This document shows, piece after piece, positions 1 to 11,859 of a stretch of 64,000 nucleotides of DNA. Position 1 is the first letter of the stretch. Each line of letters starts with the position of its first letter. Both the position numbers and the translations under genes were made by a program. Origin of the DNA: Alisma plantago-aquatica (taxonomy: Eukaryota > Streptophyta > Magnoliopsida > Alismatales > Alismataceae); assembly GCA_963693085.1 (NCBI GenBank), contig OY856413.1, positions 472,752,879-472,816,878 on the forward strand, given 5' to 3'. The notes under the pieces were generated by a model. That model searched no databases and was not told where the DNA came from. It worked only from the letters and a program-made list of their open reading frames with translations.

Positions 1-890
1 TGTAAGGGACTTATTTATATTCTGGGGGCTTAATTGCAAATCCAAGTTTTCTCTGCTCAATTAAGTTTTAGTGCATTGATATTTGTGTGATTAGTCACAG
101 ATGTCTTCGTAATCTATTATAACTACGAGATTTGGGTACATGTCCAAGCATACAATTGAGTATTTGTATTTAACTTTTAGAGAATTGGTTTTACCATCAC
201 ACAGACTTCTATTGTTGTTACCCTAAAGCACTACTCCCAATTTTGAAGAAATTCATCTATCACCTACTTAAGAAGTCACTTAAAGAATCGGTTCGTTCCA
301 ATAAATTATAACTACCCTAGATCTGTACCTACCTCGCTACATTGGGCCTCCATAGTTTGAGGGCTCCCTACTCCCTAGGGGGAATACACGCTTCCTTGGA
401 CTTCACACACAGACACACATAAACACGAATTGAGAGATGCAAAATAGAATTACACAGTGTTTGTTTTCTTAAATCTTTTCTAGTTTGGATTCTATGTATG
501 TATTTCCTAAACGCCATCAAACTTCATCCGGATTGTTCCTCTCAAAGATAAACCCATTTAATTAACCCCAAGAGACAGACAGAAAGACATAAGGACGTGT
601 AGTCGTGCTTGGGAAGACAAAATACACAGTCATTGACAACCGCAAAAGCTTCAGTTTTATCCACCAGCTGCTCTTTACAGTCTTGAGATGAATGAGGCAG
701 CCAGTCACGTAGACCTTTTTGGTCACCTAATTAGGCGCCTGAAGTCGTAGCAATTTAATCAAGTGGTAGGATTGAGCCATTCGCTATGAGCTGAAACTAG
801 ACCTCGATGTGTTGTGCGCATAAACCACTAAGAACAAATAGAGAGACAGTAGTAGCTATACATAGCATGTAGGGGAATTGTGTTTGTTAC
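1..890 (-). other. Probable intron 1 of the metacaspase gene (no exon seen)
   Basis: This stretch lies directly downstream, on the minus strand, of a clean GT splice donor at 886-890. I looked on the minus strand for the next metacaspase exon, which should carry the catalytic-His region, and did not see one, so the intron would be at least 890 bp and the rest of the gene lies left of the window. The opening bases resemble LTR sequence, so part of the intron may be TE-derived. It could instead mean that exon 1 is an isolated gene fragment; the window cannot decide. Confidence 0.5.
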
Positions 891-1263
891 CTGTGAGCAT
901 GATGATGGACGCCTCGGGGAAGTGGAACTTGTTGATGAGTAGGTACTTCATGCACTTGGCGTCGTTGATGCATCCTTTGAGCTCGTGTCTGGAGAACTTG
1001 TAGGAGATCCCGCATATGACGGCCTTCTTCCTCCCGTGAGCCGACGGCGGCGCGGGGCCGTACGACGGGTTCTGCTGCGGTGGCTGGTACCCGCCGTATC
1101 CCAACGCAGGGGGAGGGTGGTGGGCGTGGGTGGGAGGCGGAGGCAGGTCCCTTGGCTCGGCTATGTGCGTGATGGCCTGGCATATCGCGCAGCGGATGGA
1201 CTTGGCACCCTGCGGGAGCTGCAAGGCCGTTTGGCACCCGGAGCAGTTGACGAGCATCAACAT
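891..1263 (-). CDS. Type I metacaspase, first exon (partial gene)
   Basis: First exon of a plant type I metacaspase, a calcium-dependent cysteine protease that cuts after Arg or Lys and acts in programmed cell death and protein quality control. About 124 codons are present. Residues 7-27 form the LSD1-type zinc finger, with CSGC and CAIC as the paired cysteines. Residues 38-75 are a Pro/Gly/His-rich linker (PPPPTHAHHPPP, GYGGYQPPQQ). From about residue 77 the caspase p20 domain starts (GRKKAVICGISY, then LKGCINDAKCMKYLL). The start MLMLV is chosen because family members commonly begin this way; Met3 is an alternative. The exon ends in ATCATCATGCTCACAG before GTAAC, a good donor. The catalytic His and Cys lie in exons outside the window. 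The exon is GC-rich, unlike its neighbours. The frame shows no damage. Confidence 0.9.
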
Positions 1264-1560
1264 CTTTGGAACGGGGTCGTCGCGGCGACGGAGGAAGGGA
1301 GGAGATCTGGAGCCGAAGATAAAAAAATTATCCCGGAAGAAGAGAAGAATCGGTAGAATGGAAGGGGGAGGCAGGGAAGGGGAAGGGTAGCTCTGACCAA
1401 GGGGATGGGGCGAACACGATAAACAGAAGACGAGGAGACTGTTTGAATTCGTCCCACCCCTGTAGCGGATGCCTTACGCGATAGCAAAAAGGCAATGAAT
1501 AATGATACACGCTGTTAGTGCTATCGAGCTGGGTTTTTGGATTTTGCATGTATCTCTATA
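1264..1560 (-). promoter_or_regulatory. Presumed 5' UTR and core promoter of the metacaspase gene
   Basis: On the minus strand the ~130 bp before the start codon is pyrimidine-rich (CTTCCCCTGCCTCCCCC type), as is common in plant 5' leaders. No TATA box could be placed with confidence and the transcription start is not defined by sequence alone. The region is between a clear exon and AT-rich upstream DNA. Confidence 0.45.
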
Positions 1561-1707
1561 ATGTAGCGCGGCTATTAAAATGACCATGAAAGCAACGAGT
1601 CGCATGAAATTGAAGAAGGTAAATAAATTTTTAAGTTTCCCCAATCAGAGACGGTTCGACCTTATTATTGGGGAAGAAGCATCCCTTGATCTGTTTCGGC
1701 AAACCAA

Positions 1708-1727
1708 AATATATATATATATATATA
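1708..1727. repeat. (AT)n microsatellite
   Basis: About ten AT dinucleotides in a row. Confidence 0.9.
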
Positions 1728-2436
1728 AATATTCTTTGACAGGTTCCTCCTAGTTTCCTCACCCTCCTGCCTGCGGCTTCGGCGTTGACCAGACTACTTG
1801 TTGGTGGCGGCTGGCCCGCGCTTTCTATTGCTCCGCGGGGAAAAAAGCCCACGGGCCACAACGGAAGACTGGCTGACCTTCTTCTAGTTATTATGACAAC
1901 GTGGGCATCATGTTTTGTTAATCCCTATCTCTTGATTAGTTGAAATGTTCTAATTCCCTGAACGTGCACTTGGTCATTTTTAATACGCAATTCCGCCGTT
2001 CCGGGGCCAGCTGCACAGACCTGTTCGCTTGTGGCGGCGCCCAATATTGAAACTGGTTACCGTAATTATCATTAAAGAAAAACCAAGGACCTTATTATAT
2101 GCATATAGAAGCCCCCCGCCTACCTACTACATAATTCGAGGTTGTTATTTTTTTATGAAGCCCCTCGTAATGGCGTACGGCGTACTGATACCGAGTTAGG
2201 GCAAAACAGCCATTTTAATTCTTCTTTGTGACATTTTGCGAAAAAGTTGCACATTTGTCACAACAACTAATTTGGATCCTTCTACATCCTAATCTAAACT
2301 CACGTAGGCAGCTCACCTGCCCATACGCCATAGTACGTCAGCCGTTATTACCAGAGCAAAACAACCACGGTGATGTTTTGTCAGGACAACGAGTTGCCTT
2401 CGAATGAAGAGATCGAGACTTGGCCGCTAAGGCATC

Positions 2437-2457
2437 GTGTGTGTGTGTGTGTGTGTG
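2437..2457. repeat. (GT)n microsatellite
   Basis: About ten GT dinucleotides in a row. Confidence 0.9.
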
Positions 2458-2759
2458 GAGTAGTTGAAAACTAATCCGTAGTGAATTTCATGCCGACTAA
2501 CTGTATAGCATAGTCAAATACCACCTACCAACTCTCACCCCGTCCCGTCCCGTCCCCACCGAAACCCCTATGCAAAACATTTGACCCTGTAAACGCATCT
2601 CATCTGTCATCATGTGTGGCCGTTATAAACAAAGTGTACAATGGCATTCCTTTGATGTGACCCGTCAATGTGATGTTATAAATAAGCAAATAAGTATATA
2701 AGATAAGTATACGTGAATCTGCACCCGGGACGGGTTGCAGAGGTGCAAGGCAGTGGCTT

Positions 2760-4420
2760 AGTCAGAAATTTTTTGGGACAGTGTGCCCAGCAAATCCCAG
2801 ATATACACTCCACCATAGGCCCACAAGCCAATGGATCGAATATACCAAACATAAAGTTGGTCATGGTAGATTCAATCCCATGACAATGTGAGCATCACAT
2901 TTTTATGTTTTATCAATCCATATATAATGTTCTATCAATTTTTATCTAGTGTTTTATGATTCTCTTTTAGGTATGACAACGGGTCACATCTTCTGTGTTT
3001 GGAAAAATGTGCCCCATATATCCCAGACATACACTCTGCCACGGGCCCCACATGTCGCCAGATTGGATAAATTGAATATATGGGCACGGAAGATTGAGTC
3101 CCACAATAATGTGGACATCACATATCCATGTTTTATAAATTCACATATCATGTTTTATCAATCCTTATCTTGTACAATATGATTCTCTTCTAGGTATGAA
3201 AATGGGGTTCACATCTTCAGTGTTTGGGGCAATGTGCCCAACAAATTCCAGACATACACTCCAACGTGGGCCCCACAAACCAACTCGTCAGATATACTAA
3301 ACATAAAGATGGGCACGGTAGATTCAGTCCCATGACAAAGTGGGCATCACGTATTCATGTTTTATCAATTCATATATCATGTTTTATCAGTCCTTATCTT
3401 GTGCTTTATGACTATCTTCTAGGTATGAAAATGGAGTTCACATCTTCTGTCAGAAATGTGCCCAGCAAATCCCAGACATACACTCTGCCATGGGTCCCAT
3501 AAACCAACAAATCAAATATATTTAGCATAAAGATGGGCACGGTTGCTTTAGTCCCATGACAACATGGGCATTACATATTCATGATTCATCAATCGCTATA
3601 TCATGGTTTATCAATCTTTATCTTGTTTTTTATAATTCCCTTCTAGGTATGACAATGGGGTTCACATCTTTGTGTCTCAGATAATATGCCTAGCATATCC
3701 CAGACATACACTTCGTCATGGGCCCCACAAGCCAACTGATCAGATATATTGAACCTAAAGATGGTCATTGTAGATTAAGTCCCACGACAACGTGGGCTTC
3801 ATGTATTCATGTTTTACAAATTCATATATAATGTTATATCAATTCTTATCTCACGATTTATGATTTGTTTCTAGGTATGAAAACTAGGTTACCATCTTAT
3901 GAATCTAGGACAGTGTTCCTAGCAAATCCCATACAAACTCTCCGCGATTGGTAGCACAAGCCAACAGATCAAGTATATTTTTCATAAAGATGGGCATGAC
4001 AGATTCAGTCACATGACAATGTGGGCATCATGTATTCATGTTTTATCAATCGCTATATCATGTTTTATCAATCCTTATCTCGTGTTTTGTTATTCCCTTC
4101 TAGGTATGACAATGGGGTTTACATCTTCTGTGTTTGGGAGAGTGTGACCAGCAAATCCTAGGCATACACCCTCCCATAGACCCCACAAGACAACAGATCA
4201 TATATATTGAAAGTAAAGATAGGCACGGTAGATTCATTCCCATGACCATGACGTGGGCATCACATAATCATGTTTCATCAATCAATATATCATGTTTTAT
4301 CAATCCTTATCTTGTGTTTTATGATTCCCTTCTATGAATGACAATGTGGTTCACATATCCTACGTTTGGGAAAGTGTGCCCAATAAATTCTAGACATACA
4401 CCCCCATGGGCCCCACAATA
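2760..4420. repeat. Tandem repeat array, ~227-bp unit, about seven copies
   Basis: A recurring anchor, TAGGTATGA or a close variant, appears near 2971, 3194, 3423, 3647, 3874, 4104 and 4335, giving spacings of 223-231 bp. Each unit also carries CATGTTTTATCAAT, a CCCAGACATACACTC-type block, GGGCCCCAC and GATGGGCACGG in the same order. Copies differ by many substitutions, so the array is old. The last unit stops at a CACTA-type terminus at 4421. No transposase or long ORF is present. It may be a local satellite or part of a larger element; it lies 1.5-3.2 kb upstream of the metacaspase start codon. Confidence 0.85.
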
Positions 4421-4690
4421 CACTACAAAAAATAGAGATTTAGCTATAATAATTATATCTAGTTTATATGTAGTTAAAGTATTTTTTGTTTACAAAATAA
4501 AACAATGTAAGTAAAACAATTGTAGTTATTACACAACTACACTTCTTAACACTCCTCTCTCCATCTCAAATAAAATTAACCTGCCTCACGTGGATCATAT
4601 TCTGTGCACTTCCCTCATTCATCTTCCCCCAAAACTTTCCTTCTCTAGCCCCAGTTATGAGCCGCACTCCTAATGGTATCTTTGTGTTTC
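4421..4690. other. CACTA-type end fragment followed by promoter-like DNA
   Basis: The sequence CACTACAAAAAATAG at 4421 looks like a CACTA-superfamily terminus, but no matching right end or TSD was found, so it is at best a fragment. Further right are a G-box-like CACGTGG near 4588, a CT-rich stretch and an ATG at 4657 whose frame stays open to the LTR insertion at 4691. See the unassigned region starting at 15705. Confidence 0.35.
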
Positions 4691-5847
4691 TGTAAGGACC
4701 CTGACCTCCGTTTTGGGCTTATCCTATTTGCTTTGCCTAACCTTGGTGTTTTGTTGCTTGCTAATCACATCTAGTGGAGATTAAGGTTGCTTGTGCTTTG
4801 TTGAGACTTGGAGGTGCTACTTACAAATAACCCAAGTCTAGGGTTGATGAGCAAGTTTGTCACCTTGAGAGGTGTTTCTCTCTCTCCTTGATTCCTCTAG
4901 AGTTGAGAGGAAGGGTTGGGCTTGTTTCTTGAGTTGCCTTGGGCTTGGTTGAGCCTTGTTGGGCCTTGTTTTGCCTTGTTTTGGCCTTGCCTTGCCTTGT
5001 TGGACCTTGTATCGGGCAAGGGTGTGTTTGGGAGCCTTGTGTCGACCATGGTTGTGTCGGCCATGAGGTGTGTCAGCCTTTGACCATCCTTGACCTTTGG
5101 CTTCATTTGTGTCACCACCCTTGTGGACACTTGGTGCTTGATGCTTGCATGTGGAAATTTCCTTGGACATGTGTATGGGGCGAGATAAGGAGGTAGCATT
5201 GCTCATGGACAAGTATCCCCAGGTGGGCGACACCTTGCCTTGTTTTCTCCTTCACCCTCTTATATATATGCCTCTCCTTTCTCTTGCTTAGGATCCCTTT
5301 AGTTGGTGTTGCTTCCTTTCCTTCCTTGGTGGGTGACACATCTCCTTTGCAAGTTGGTGGTCGGTCCTCCTCCTTCTCCTTGGAGTCTTCTTCTTCCTCT
5401 AGTGGTGGTCGATCCCTAGGGTGCCTTGTTATTCTTCTTGTAGTGGTTGAAGGTGGTGCTTGAGCTTGGGAGCTTGGAGCTTGCTTGAGGAGGGGTACAT
5501 AACTCCTAACCCTAGCTATACTACTTCCTTTTCTTGTGGCATGTTATGTTTCACCTTGATCGGCCATGTATCTTGTTAGATATGTTTCTTGCTCTAGTTG
5601 GTATCTTTGATCTTGTGGATATATGTTCATGTTATAGATGTGTTATTGACCTTGGTGGCCGAACCACATGTATAGAGTTTCTTGGGCAAAACTCATTTCT
5701 CTCCATTTGGTCTTGAGAAGTGACTCCGGCTCTAGTGGTATAGGCAACACTCCTCTCACTTGGTTGTTGAGAGGTGAGTCTATACTCTAGTTGCTTGGGC
5801 AACACTCTTCTCTCACCATGGATTTGAGAGGTGAGCCTTGGTTGGAT

Positions 5848-6310
5848 CACTACTACAGAAACGGCCTTTGGCGTCGGTCGTTTAACCCCATTTGGCGTCG
5901 GTTTCCGACCGACGCCTATGTGGGCGCCGCTAAAGGTCGAACACTTCGGCGTCGGTTTTTTAACTGACGCCTATATGGAATATAGCGTCGGTCTTTTAGT
6001 AGATAACTGACGCATAAAGTGCCCTAGATGACGCCATTTTCTGTGGCGCGGACACTTTTGGCGTCGGTTATATACTAAAACATCGACGCCTATACTTCAA
6101 GACGACACGGCCGTGCTTCCCTGCACGGCCGTGTTTAGTACTATAGGTGTCGGTTTTATATGAATAACCAACGCCTTTTCCACCACGGTCGTGCTATCCT
6201 GCACGGTCGGGTTGTTTGTACTATTAGGCGTCGGTTTTTATCAAATAACCGACGTTGTATGTCTTTGCTGATGGTTTTCTATAAATAACCGACGCCTATT
6301 TCTATTTTTT
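5848..6310. repeat. CACTA-1 left subterminal repeats
   Basis: Many copies of GGCGTCGGTT paired with AACCGACGCC, often a few tens of bp apart so they can fold back. Interspersed are CACGGCCGTG-type palindromes (near 6105-6215). In En/Spm elements such repeats bind the TNPA protein; that role here is inferred. Confidence 0.85.
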
Positions 6311-6356
6311 TTTCATATCAGTTTGCAGGCCTGCTGTGGCTGGTCAGCAGGATGAG

Positions 6357-6388
6357 AACCTGCAGTTCAGTTTTCTGAACTGCAGGTT
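6357..6388. repeat. Perfect short hairpin at the 3' side of the CACTA-1 genes
   Basis: Arms AACCTGCAGTTCAG and CTGAACTGCAGGTT, 14 bp each and fully paired, around a TTTT loop. It sits about 170 bp beyond the stop codon of the leftward second gene. Function unknown. Confidence 0.8.
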
Positions 6389-6557
6389 TACGACATCCAT
6401 TGATATCAGCCTACAAACAGGCCGCAAACCTGCAAAAGTCACAAGGAAAATTTCACACAAGTACATACATTTAGACATCAATTCAATTCTCACATTCACA
6501 CATATAAAAACATTCAAATACATGTATTAACATTCAGAAATATTCATTTACAAAGTA

Positions 6558-9500
6558 TCATTCATTATCGCTATCAACATCCCAATTATATCTTACAGTT
6601 GCCACTGCTTGTATGGCTTTTGCCCATTCTTCTCTTACTTCATTTAATGCTTCCATCGTATATGGAGCATGTATATTTTTTAAGCGTTTACCTATAGTGT
6701 GGTCAGTTTTAAACACCTGCAAAGAGAATGATGTATATATATAAGTAATAATATAAAAATAAGATTGATATATTTCATACTAACTAATGAGACTATATAT
6801 AATACCTCATGTATGCTATCGATGTCCAATGCGGCATGTTTGATAATCATCTGCATAAATCACATCACATAGTATGTGCATGCCCAGCCATTGTCTTGTA
6901 TAGCACACTATAAATTGAAACATACAAAATAATACAACTAAGCACAATTCACATCAATAATATATATATTCCAATCGGGAACTTACTTGTATGTTCTGCC
7001 AATTTATTGGCTGGTTCTTTTTCCTTGGGACCGTTCCTCCAGCCTTTTTGAATGCATCTAAACCCCTACATGTTAATATAACACAATAAATTACATAAGT
7101 AAATAGTAATGTAATAAAAGATGTTAACGGATATAAAAATGAAATATTTCTCACCAGAATAATGGCATTCTCATTACGTGTCCAATTTTAGTGTTCAATG
7201 TACTCCCCGCAGGATCTAGATAATAAACAGTGAATGTCCCGGGGACAATAACTAGTAACTCCCAATGTCTACCGCTAGAGGTAAGAAGTTAACAATTAAT
7301 AACTCAAAATGCAAAATAAAAATGGAATTTTCTTAAGTCCAAATTATAAATAAAGTAAACTTACTTGACATTGAATGGAGCTATTATTATCGTCTTCTTT
7401 TGCTGACCAAAAATTGTAAAAGCATCTATACAGTATTGTTGAACATTATCAGGGTCTTTAGCTACCAAACTAATCAATGATGGAATCAAAAATCCCACAT
7501 GATCAAATGCAAATTGTTTGCAATGATCTTCAACTAAGTAGCTGCAAAACATATAGGTGTATGCATTAATATATAAGAAACCAGATCACCGGATCTTACA
7601 CAAGGTATATGGATGTATAAACAAGATCTCACCTTATCCATGTCTCTATCATTGATGTATTCAGCCAATCATACATAAACAGCTCAATAATATCTTGTAT
7701 AAATAAAGAGATATCGTATGATTGACCTGCATAATCTGCATCTAAAGAAACTATTATAGGGCAATGTATATTATGTGCCCGTAGCCAACATGCCATTCCC
7801 CTACAAGCAGGACCTAACGGGTATGTTAGGTCAGTTGGAACCCAAGTTGGTAATGCGGGAAGTGGAGGTGGAGGCCTAGTTGCTCCTGGTGTCTTCTTTT
7901 TAACCTGTATATATAATTTCAGATCAGTTGACATCATATATACACATTAACAGTCTAAATCAATGTAAATTTATCTTACAATTTCAGTCGTGTAGACGAC
8001 ATCTGCTTTGGGCCACAATATGACCTCGCCTTCTGCCTCACCAAGTGTATCAATATCTGGGTGGGCATATGGCAACGCAACTTCCCTCCAATCGGGTAAT
8101 ACATGTAGCGGGCTCACACGAATGTAGCCCTGCAGCATTGGATTCCCATGAAACGTTGCCCCAGGAAGGGACTGGTAAGCCTGCGCCTCTGCAACAACAT
8201 AGTCTTGCATTCTTAAGCGGCATGGCTTTAATGCCTACAAATTTACGTAAAGAATGTTATACATATATACATATATTCTTGAAAACATATCATCTTGAAA
8301 AGACTAGCTACAATGTCATAAACAATACTTACAATAGACGTGCTAGGCGATGGGTCTCCAGGATTACTGGCAGTCTGTGCATCAGGAGAAGAGTGGGTCG
8401 CCATAGGCTGATTGGAAGCCTGAGATGCCTGCCACCGCAGCAATTCTTCCTTGACCTTCTCAGCAACTACATCGTTGACCTTCTTAGCAACTAAATCCTC
8501 AACTCTCTTATTCTCCTATACATGGATAAAAGAAACATTAGCTTCTTATTAATGAATTTCCTTTTGTAGTAACATTCTAAAAAAAGAATAGGTTACCTCT
8601 TCTTGAGAAAGTCCCGCTCTGGGTTTGCGTTGGGATGGCCCAAAGAATGCTTTGATGCCAACACCAGCGCCGGCACCTCTAACACGTCCAGGATGCTCTG
8701 GGTTACCCAGAGAAACTGTCAATTCATCCCTTGTGTCCTGAGGGATGAACGTGCCTTGTTTCCTCTGCTCGTGCAGCTCCCGCTAATCACCATAAACAGA
8801 AATTGGTAAGTTAACACCACAAATAATCAATATTCAAACGATTTCTCTAAGAGTTGTATTTTACCATTTTTGCAGCCGCCTCAGCAGTTACAGGCTTCTT
8901 TATTTCACCCTTCTTGTTTTGCCTGCCAGCTATCCAGATATCATGGCGAGGCATGGGTGTGGTAGACTCCTGAGTAGGAGCAGACTCCTGAGTAGCAGCA
9001 GACTGCTGAGTAGCCGCAGACTCCGCCTGTAGTCTTTGGCGAACGCTTGCATAGCCTTTTGGACCCATAGTATGGTCATGCACATTCAGTGCACGCCTTG
9101 CTTTTTGTGCGTCACTGAGGGCCTAGTTAGTATGCACATTAATGATTTGGTTAGTAGCACTAAATTTTAATCTTGAATAGGTGAATACAATGTATATTAA
9201 TTAAATTGGGAGTGACGCCTAATACCTTGAATTCTTCAGATTTTCTTGAAGCAACAAAATTGTCCCAATCTTCTTTGTCCAAGAAGTTCCATTGTTCAAG
9301 GGCTGACTTCTTCTTCTTATCACCCTCTTTTATGTATTCTCTGTTCAGATTTGTCCTATAATTCCTAATTAGCATCTTTCCAGCGTGTTGCATCACACTT
9401 TTACGATGCAACTTCTCATCCAATGCAAACAGATTTTGTAAAATAGAAATGTTATTAACTAGTATCCAAAATAGAATTGCAAATAATAGAATTTGTAATC

Positions 9501-10028
9501 TACAAAATAGAATTGCAAATAATAATAACTCACGCATAAATCCTTCCATATCAAGTATTTTTTCCCTTGAGGAACTTTATGCCAATTATCATACTTAACA
9601 CCACAATGGCTCCGAGTGGTACACCCAAGATAGTTTACAAAATTATTGCGGTTCACTCCAATTGCATTTCCTCCATTATCAAACTCCACCACCAATTTGG
9701 ATCCACTACCACTTAGCGCTAATAACTTCTTCAACAGAGTGATGCCCCTTTTCTTGTTAAGTGTTTGGTGTTGCGCATCAAGTTGCTCCAGTGCTTCAGT
9801 GGGTACAGGTACATCATCAACCTAAAATTTGACAAAAATAAACACACTAAATTAGCCCAATATAGAAATATAGGATATATGACATAACTAGAAGATAATG
9901 AATTTTATATAAATACAGGATATGTTTTTAGAACTTACATTGGTATCCTTGCCATGCTCATCATGGACAGCATGCTCATCATGGACTTCATGCTCATCAT
10001 GGACATCATGCTCATCATGGTTAGCCAT
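6558..10028 (-). pseudogene. CACTA-1 second gene: plant transposase (Ptta/En/Spm type) with Ulp1/C48-like protease domain
   Basis: A decayed multi-exon gene read leftward. It opens with an Asp/Glu/His-rich repeat (HDEHDVHDEHEVHDEH). Next is the DNA-binding-type region (NNFVNYLG, CGVKYDNWHKVP, LIWKDLC), then the Transposase_24-like region (LNVHDHTMGPKGYASVRQRL near 9080-9000, DIWIAGRQNKKGEI). The C-terminal exons show a Ulp1-type cysteine protease: HWELLVIVPG (catalytic His) near 7260, YYLDPAG (Asp) near 7215, and QDNGWACTYYVM (Gln and Cys) near 6890, followed directly by an in-frame TGA. The stop TGA is at 6558-6560. Exon limits are approximate. Plant CACTA elements often pair a TNP2 gene with a gene of this kind; its substrate is unknown. 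Confidence 0.75.
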
Positions 10029-10117
10029 ATGAAAATGTCATTAAAAAGGCAAACATTTAGCATTTGTATTAACTAGAAAAAGGCAAACATTTAGCATTTG
10101 TATTAACTACCCGACAA

Positions 10118-10592
10118 CTATCTCAACACAGCGCTAAGCTTCGTAAACTTAGCACAGCCTGTGTATAACGGTATCTCAGCATCATGCACAATGTTTCTAA
10201 AGATAGGAGGTGGATCGGTGTGCTCTACCCTACAACTATCCAGCATCACATCAACGATGTCTGCTGGAACTGGTTCGTTCACATTTACGTCATCGGAGGC
10301 AATTTCTTCTTCCACCCAAGCACTGCTATCGACATCTACTGGATTCGATTTTGAAATATCTCCATGCCAGTGCCATTCTGTATAGCCTTGTACAATCCCG
10401 TTGCACATGACATGACTTTTGATTTCCTCACCAGTGTTGACTTTCAAGTTGTTACCGCAATGCCTACATGGACAGTAGAGCCTATCTGTAGGTTTTTTTC
10501 CTATGTTCCTCGGCAAATCTAATAAACTGATCAAGACCAGATATAAACTCTGGGGTGCAACGATTACGAATGGACATCCATGATCTATCCAT
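10118..10592 (-). pseudogene. CACTA-1 TNP2-type transposase, N-terminal remnant
   Basis: The start MDRSWMS lies at 10592, followed by GLDQFIRFAEEHRK. A one-base indel in an A-run near 10495 shifts the frame; then come PTDRLYCPCRHCGNNLKV, the transposase-associated zinc-binding domain, and later PLYTGCAKFTKL. The reading stops at 10118, about 150 residues into a protein that should be near 1000 residues. The catalytic core is deleted, which makes this element non-autonomous. Confidence 0.85.
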
Positions 10593-10684
10593 TCTATGAT
10601 CAGAGAAAACAAGTATATATTAGGAAACAAGTATATATTAGGAAAAGATTAGGGTATACACTTACATCCTAAGTGTATAATGTG

Positions 10685-11316
10685 ATGTCATTCTTATATA
10701 TAATAAATGCGTACCACCTATCCCATCCTTGAACACCTAATCTCACTAGTAAGTGTATAATGTGTATTAGGTTTTCGAGAAAATTTCGGCAGCATTTCCC
10801 CGCTGTTCTCTAAGTACATATGTACTTAGAGAACAAACGGGGAAATGCTACCGAAATTTTCTCGAAAACCCAATACACATTATACACTTACATCCTAAGT
10901 GAGATTAGGTGTTCAAGAACAGTCCCAAACTGGGGACTATCCAAGATTTACTCCTAATGAGTCAATCTTGGACGGGTTTCTAGGCCAACAAACACATTTG
11001 ATGTCATTCTTATATATAATAAATGTGTACCACCTATCCCATCCTTGAACACCTAATCTCACTAGTAAGTGTATAATGTGTATTGGGTTTTCAAGAAAAT
11101 TTCGGCAGCATTTCCCCACTGTTCTCTAAGTACATATGTACTTAGAGAACAAATGGGGAAATGCTACCAAAATTTTCTCGAAAACCCAATACACATTATA
11201 CACTTACATCCTAAGTGAGATTAGGTGTTCAAGAACAGTCCCAAATCGGGGACTATCCAAGATTTACTCCTAATGAGTAAATCTTGGACGGGTTTCTAGG
11301 CCAACAAATACATGTG
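10685..11316. repeat. Two tandem 316-bp units, each holding a long near-perfect hairpin
   Basis: The block starting ATGTCATTCTTATATATAAT at 10685 repeats at 11001 and starts a third time at 11317. Each unit contains an inverted repeat with arms of about 90-97 bp and almost no loop: 10729-10916, centred on TAAGTACAT/ATGTACTTA at 10819/10820, and 11045-11232, centred at 11135/11136. They lie just upstream of the leftward TNP2 remnant. A diverged version sits in the same place in CACTA-2. Confidence 0.92.
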
Positions 11317-11859
11317 TTGTCATTCTTATATATAATAAATGTCTATAAACTACAGGCAAAATGGTTAATCCTAATCAACAGAGCATTATTAAATAATAAA
11401 TCAAGAAATCAATAGTTTCGAATAAAAGGTCTAGGAATCTTTACTAGACATTATATGTATCCCTAATCATCATATTTAACATACTACATTATTATGAACA
11501 TCCAGATTAGATTAAGATCATACTATGTTATAACCATTGGTTTAATAACCCTATTTCCGCATGTACATGTTTATCAACTTTAAAACCCTATAATTCATGA
11601 AATCATTCCAATTCAATTTAATATGTTGGGATCACATAATTATATAATGACATCAGAATATATAGAAGAATCATAATTAACATGATTAACAACATGCACA
11701 TCAAACTAGGGTTTTCTTGAATATCATCTAATATTTGTGTACTAGACATTATATGTATCCCTAATCATCATATTTAACATACTACATTATTATGAACATC
11801 CAGATTAGATTAACTCTAATCAAATACATTACATGCATTTTTATCACAACAATTTAATC

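Larger units (their letters stand above)
1561..2690. other. Upstream intergenic region with simple repeats
   Basis: No coding sequence is recognised here. It contains an AT run near 1708-1727, a GT run at 2437-2457 and four tandem CCGTC-type pentamers near 2538-2556. It separates the metacaspase promoter from the tandem array to its right and may hold distal regulatory sites, but none is identified. Confidence 0.5.

Noticed and set aside
985..1356. Plus-strand ORFs over the metacaspase exon
   Set aside because: They are antisense shadows of the GC-rich exon on the minus strand.
4838..5339. Several overlapping ORFs in the left part of the solo LTR
   Set aside because: They lie in LTR sequence, overlap in three frames and are not shared as frames with the second LTR copy at 17771.
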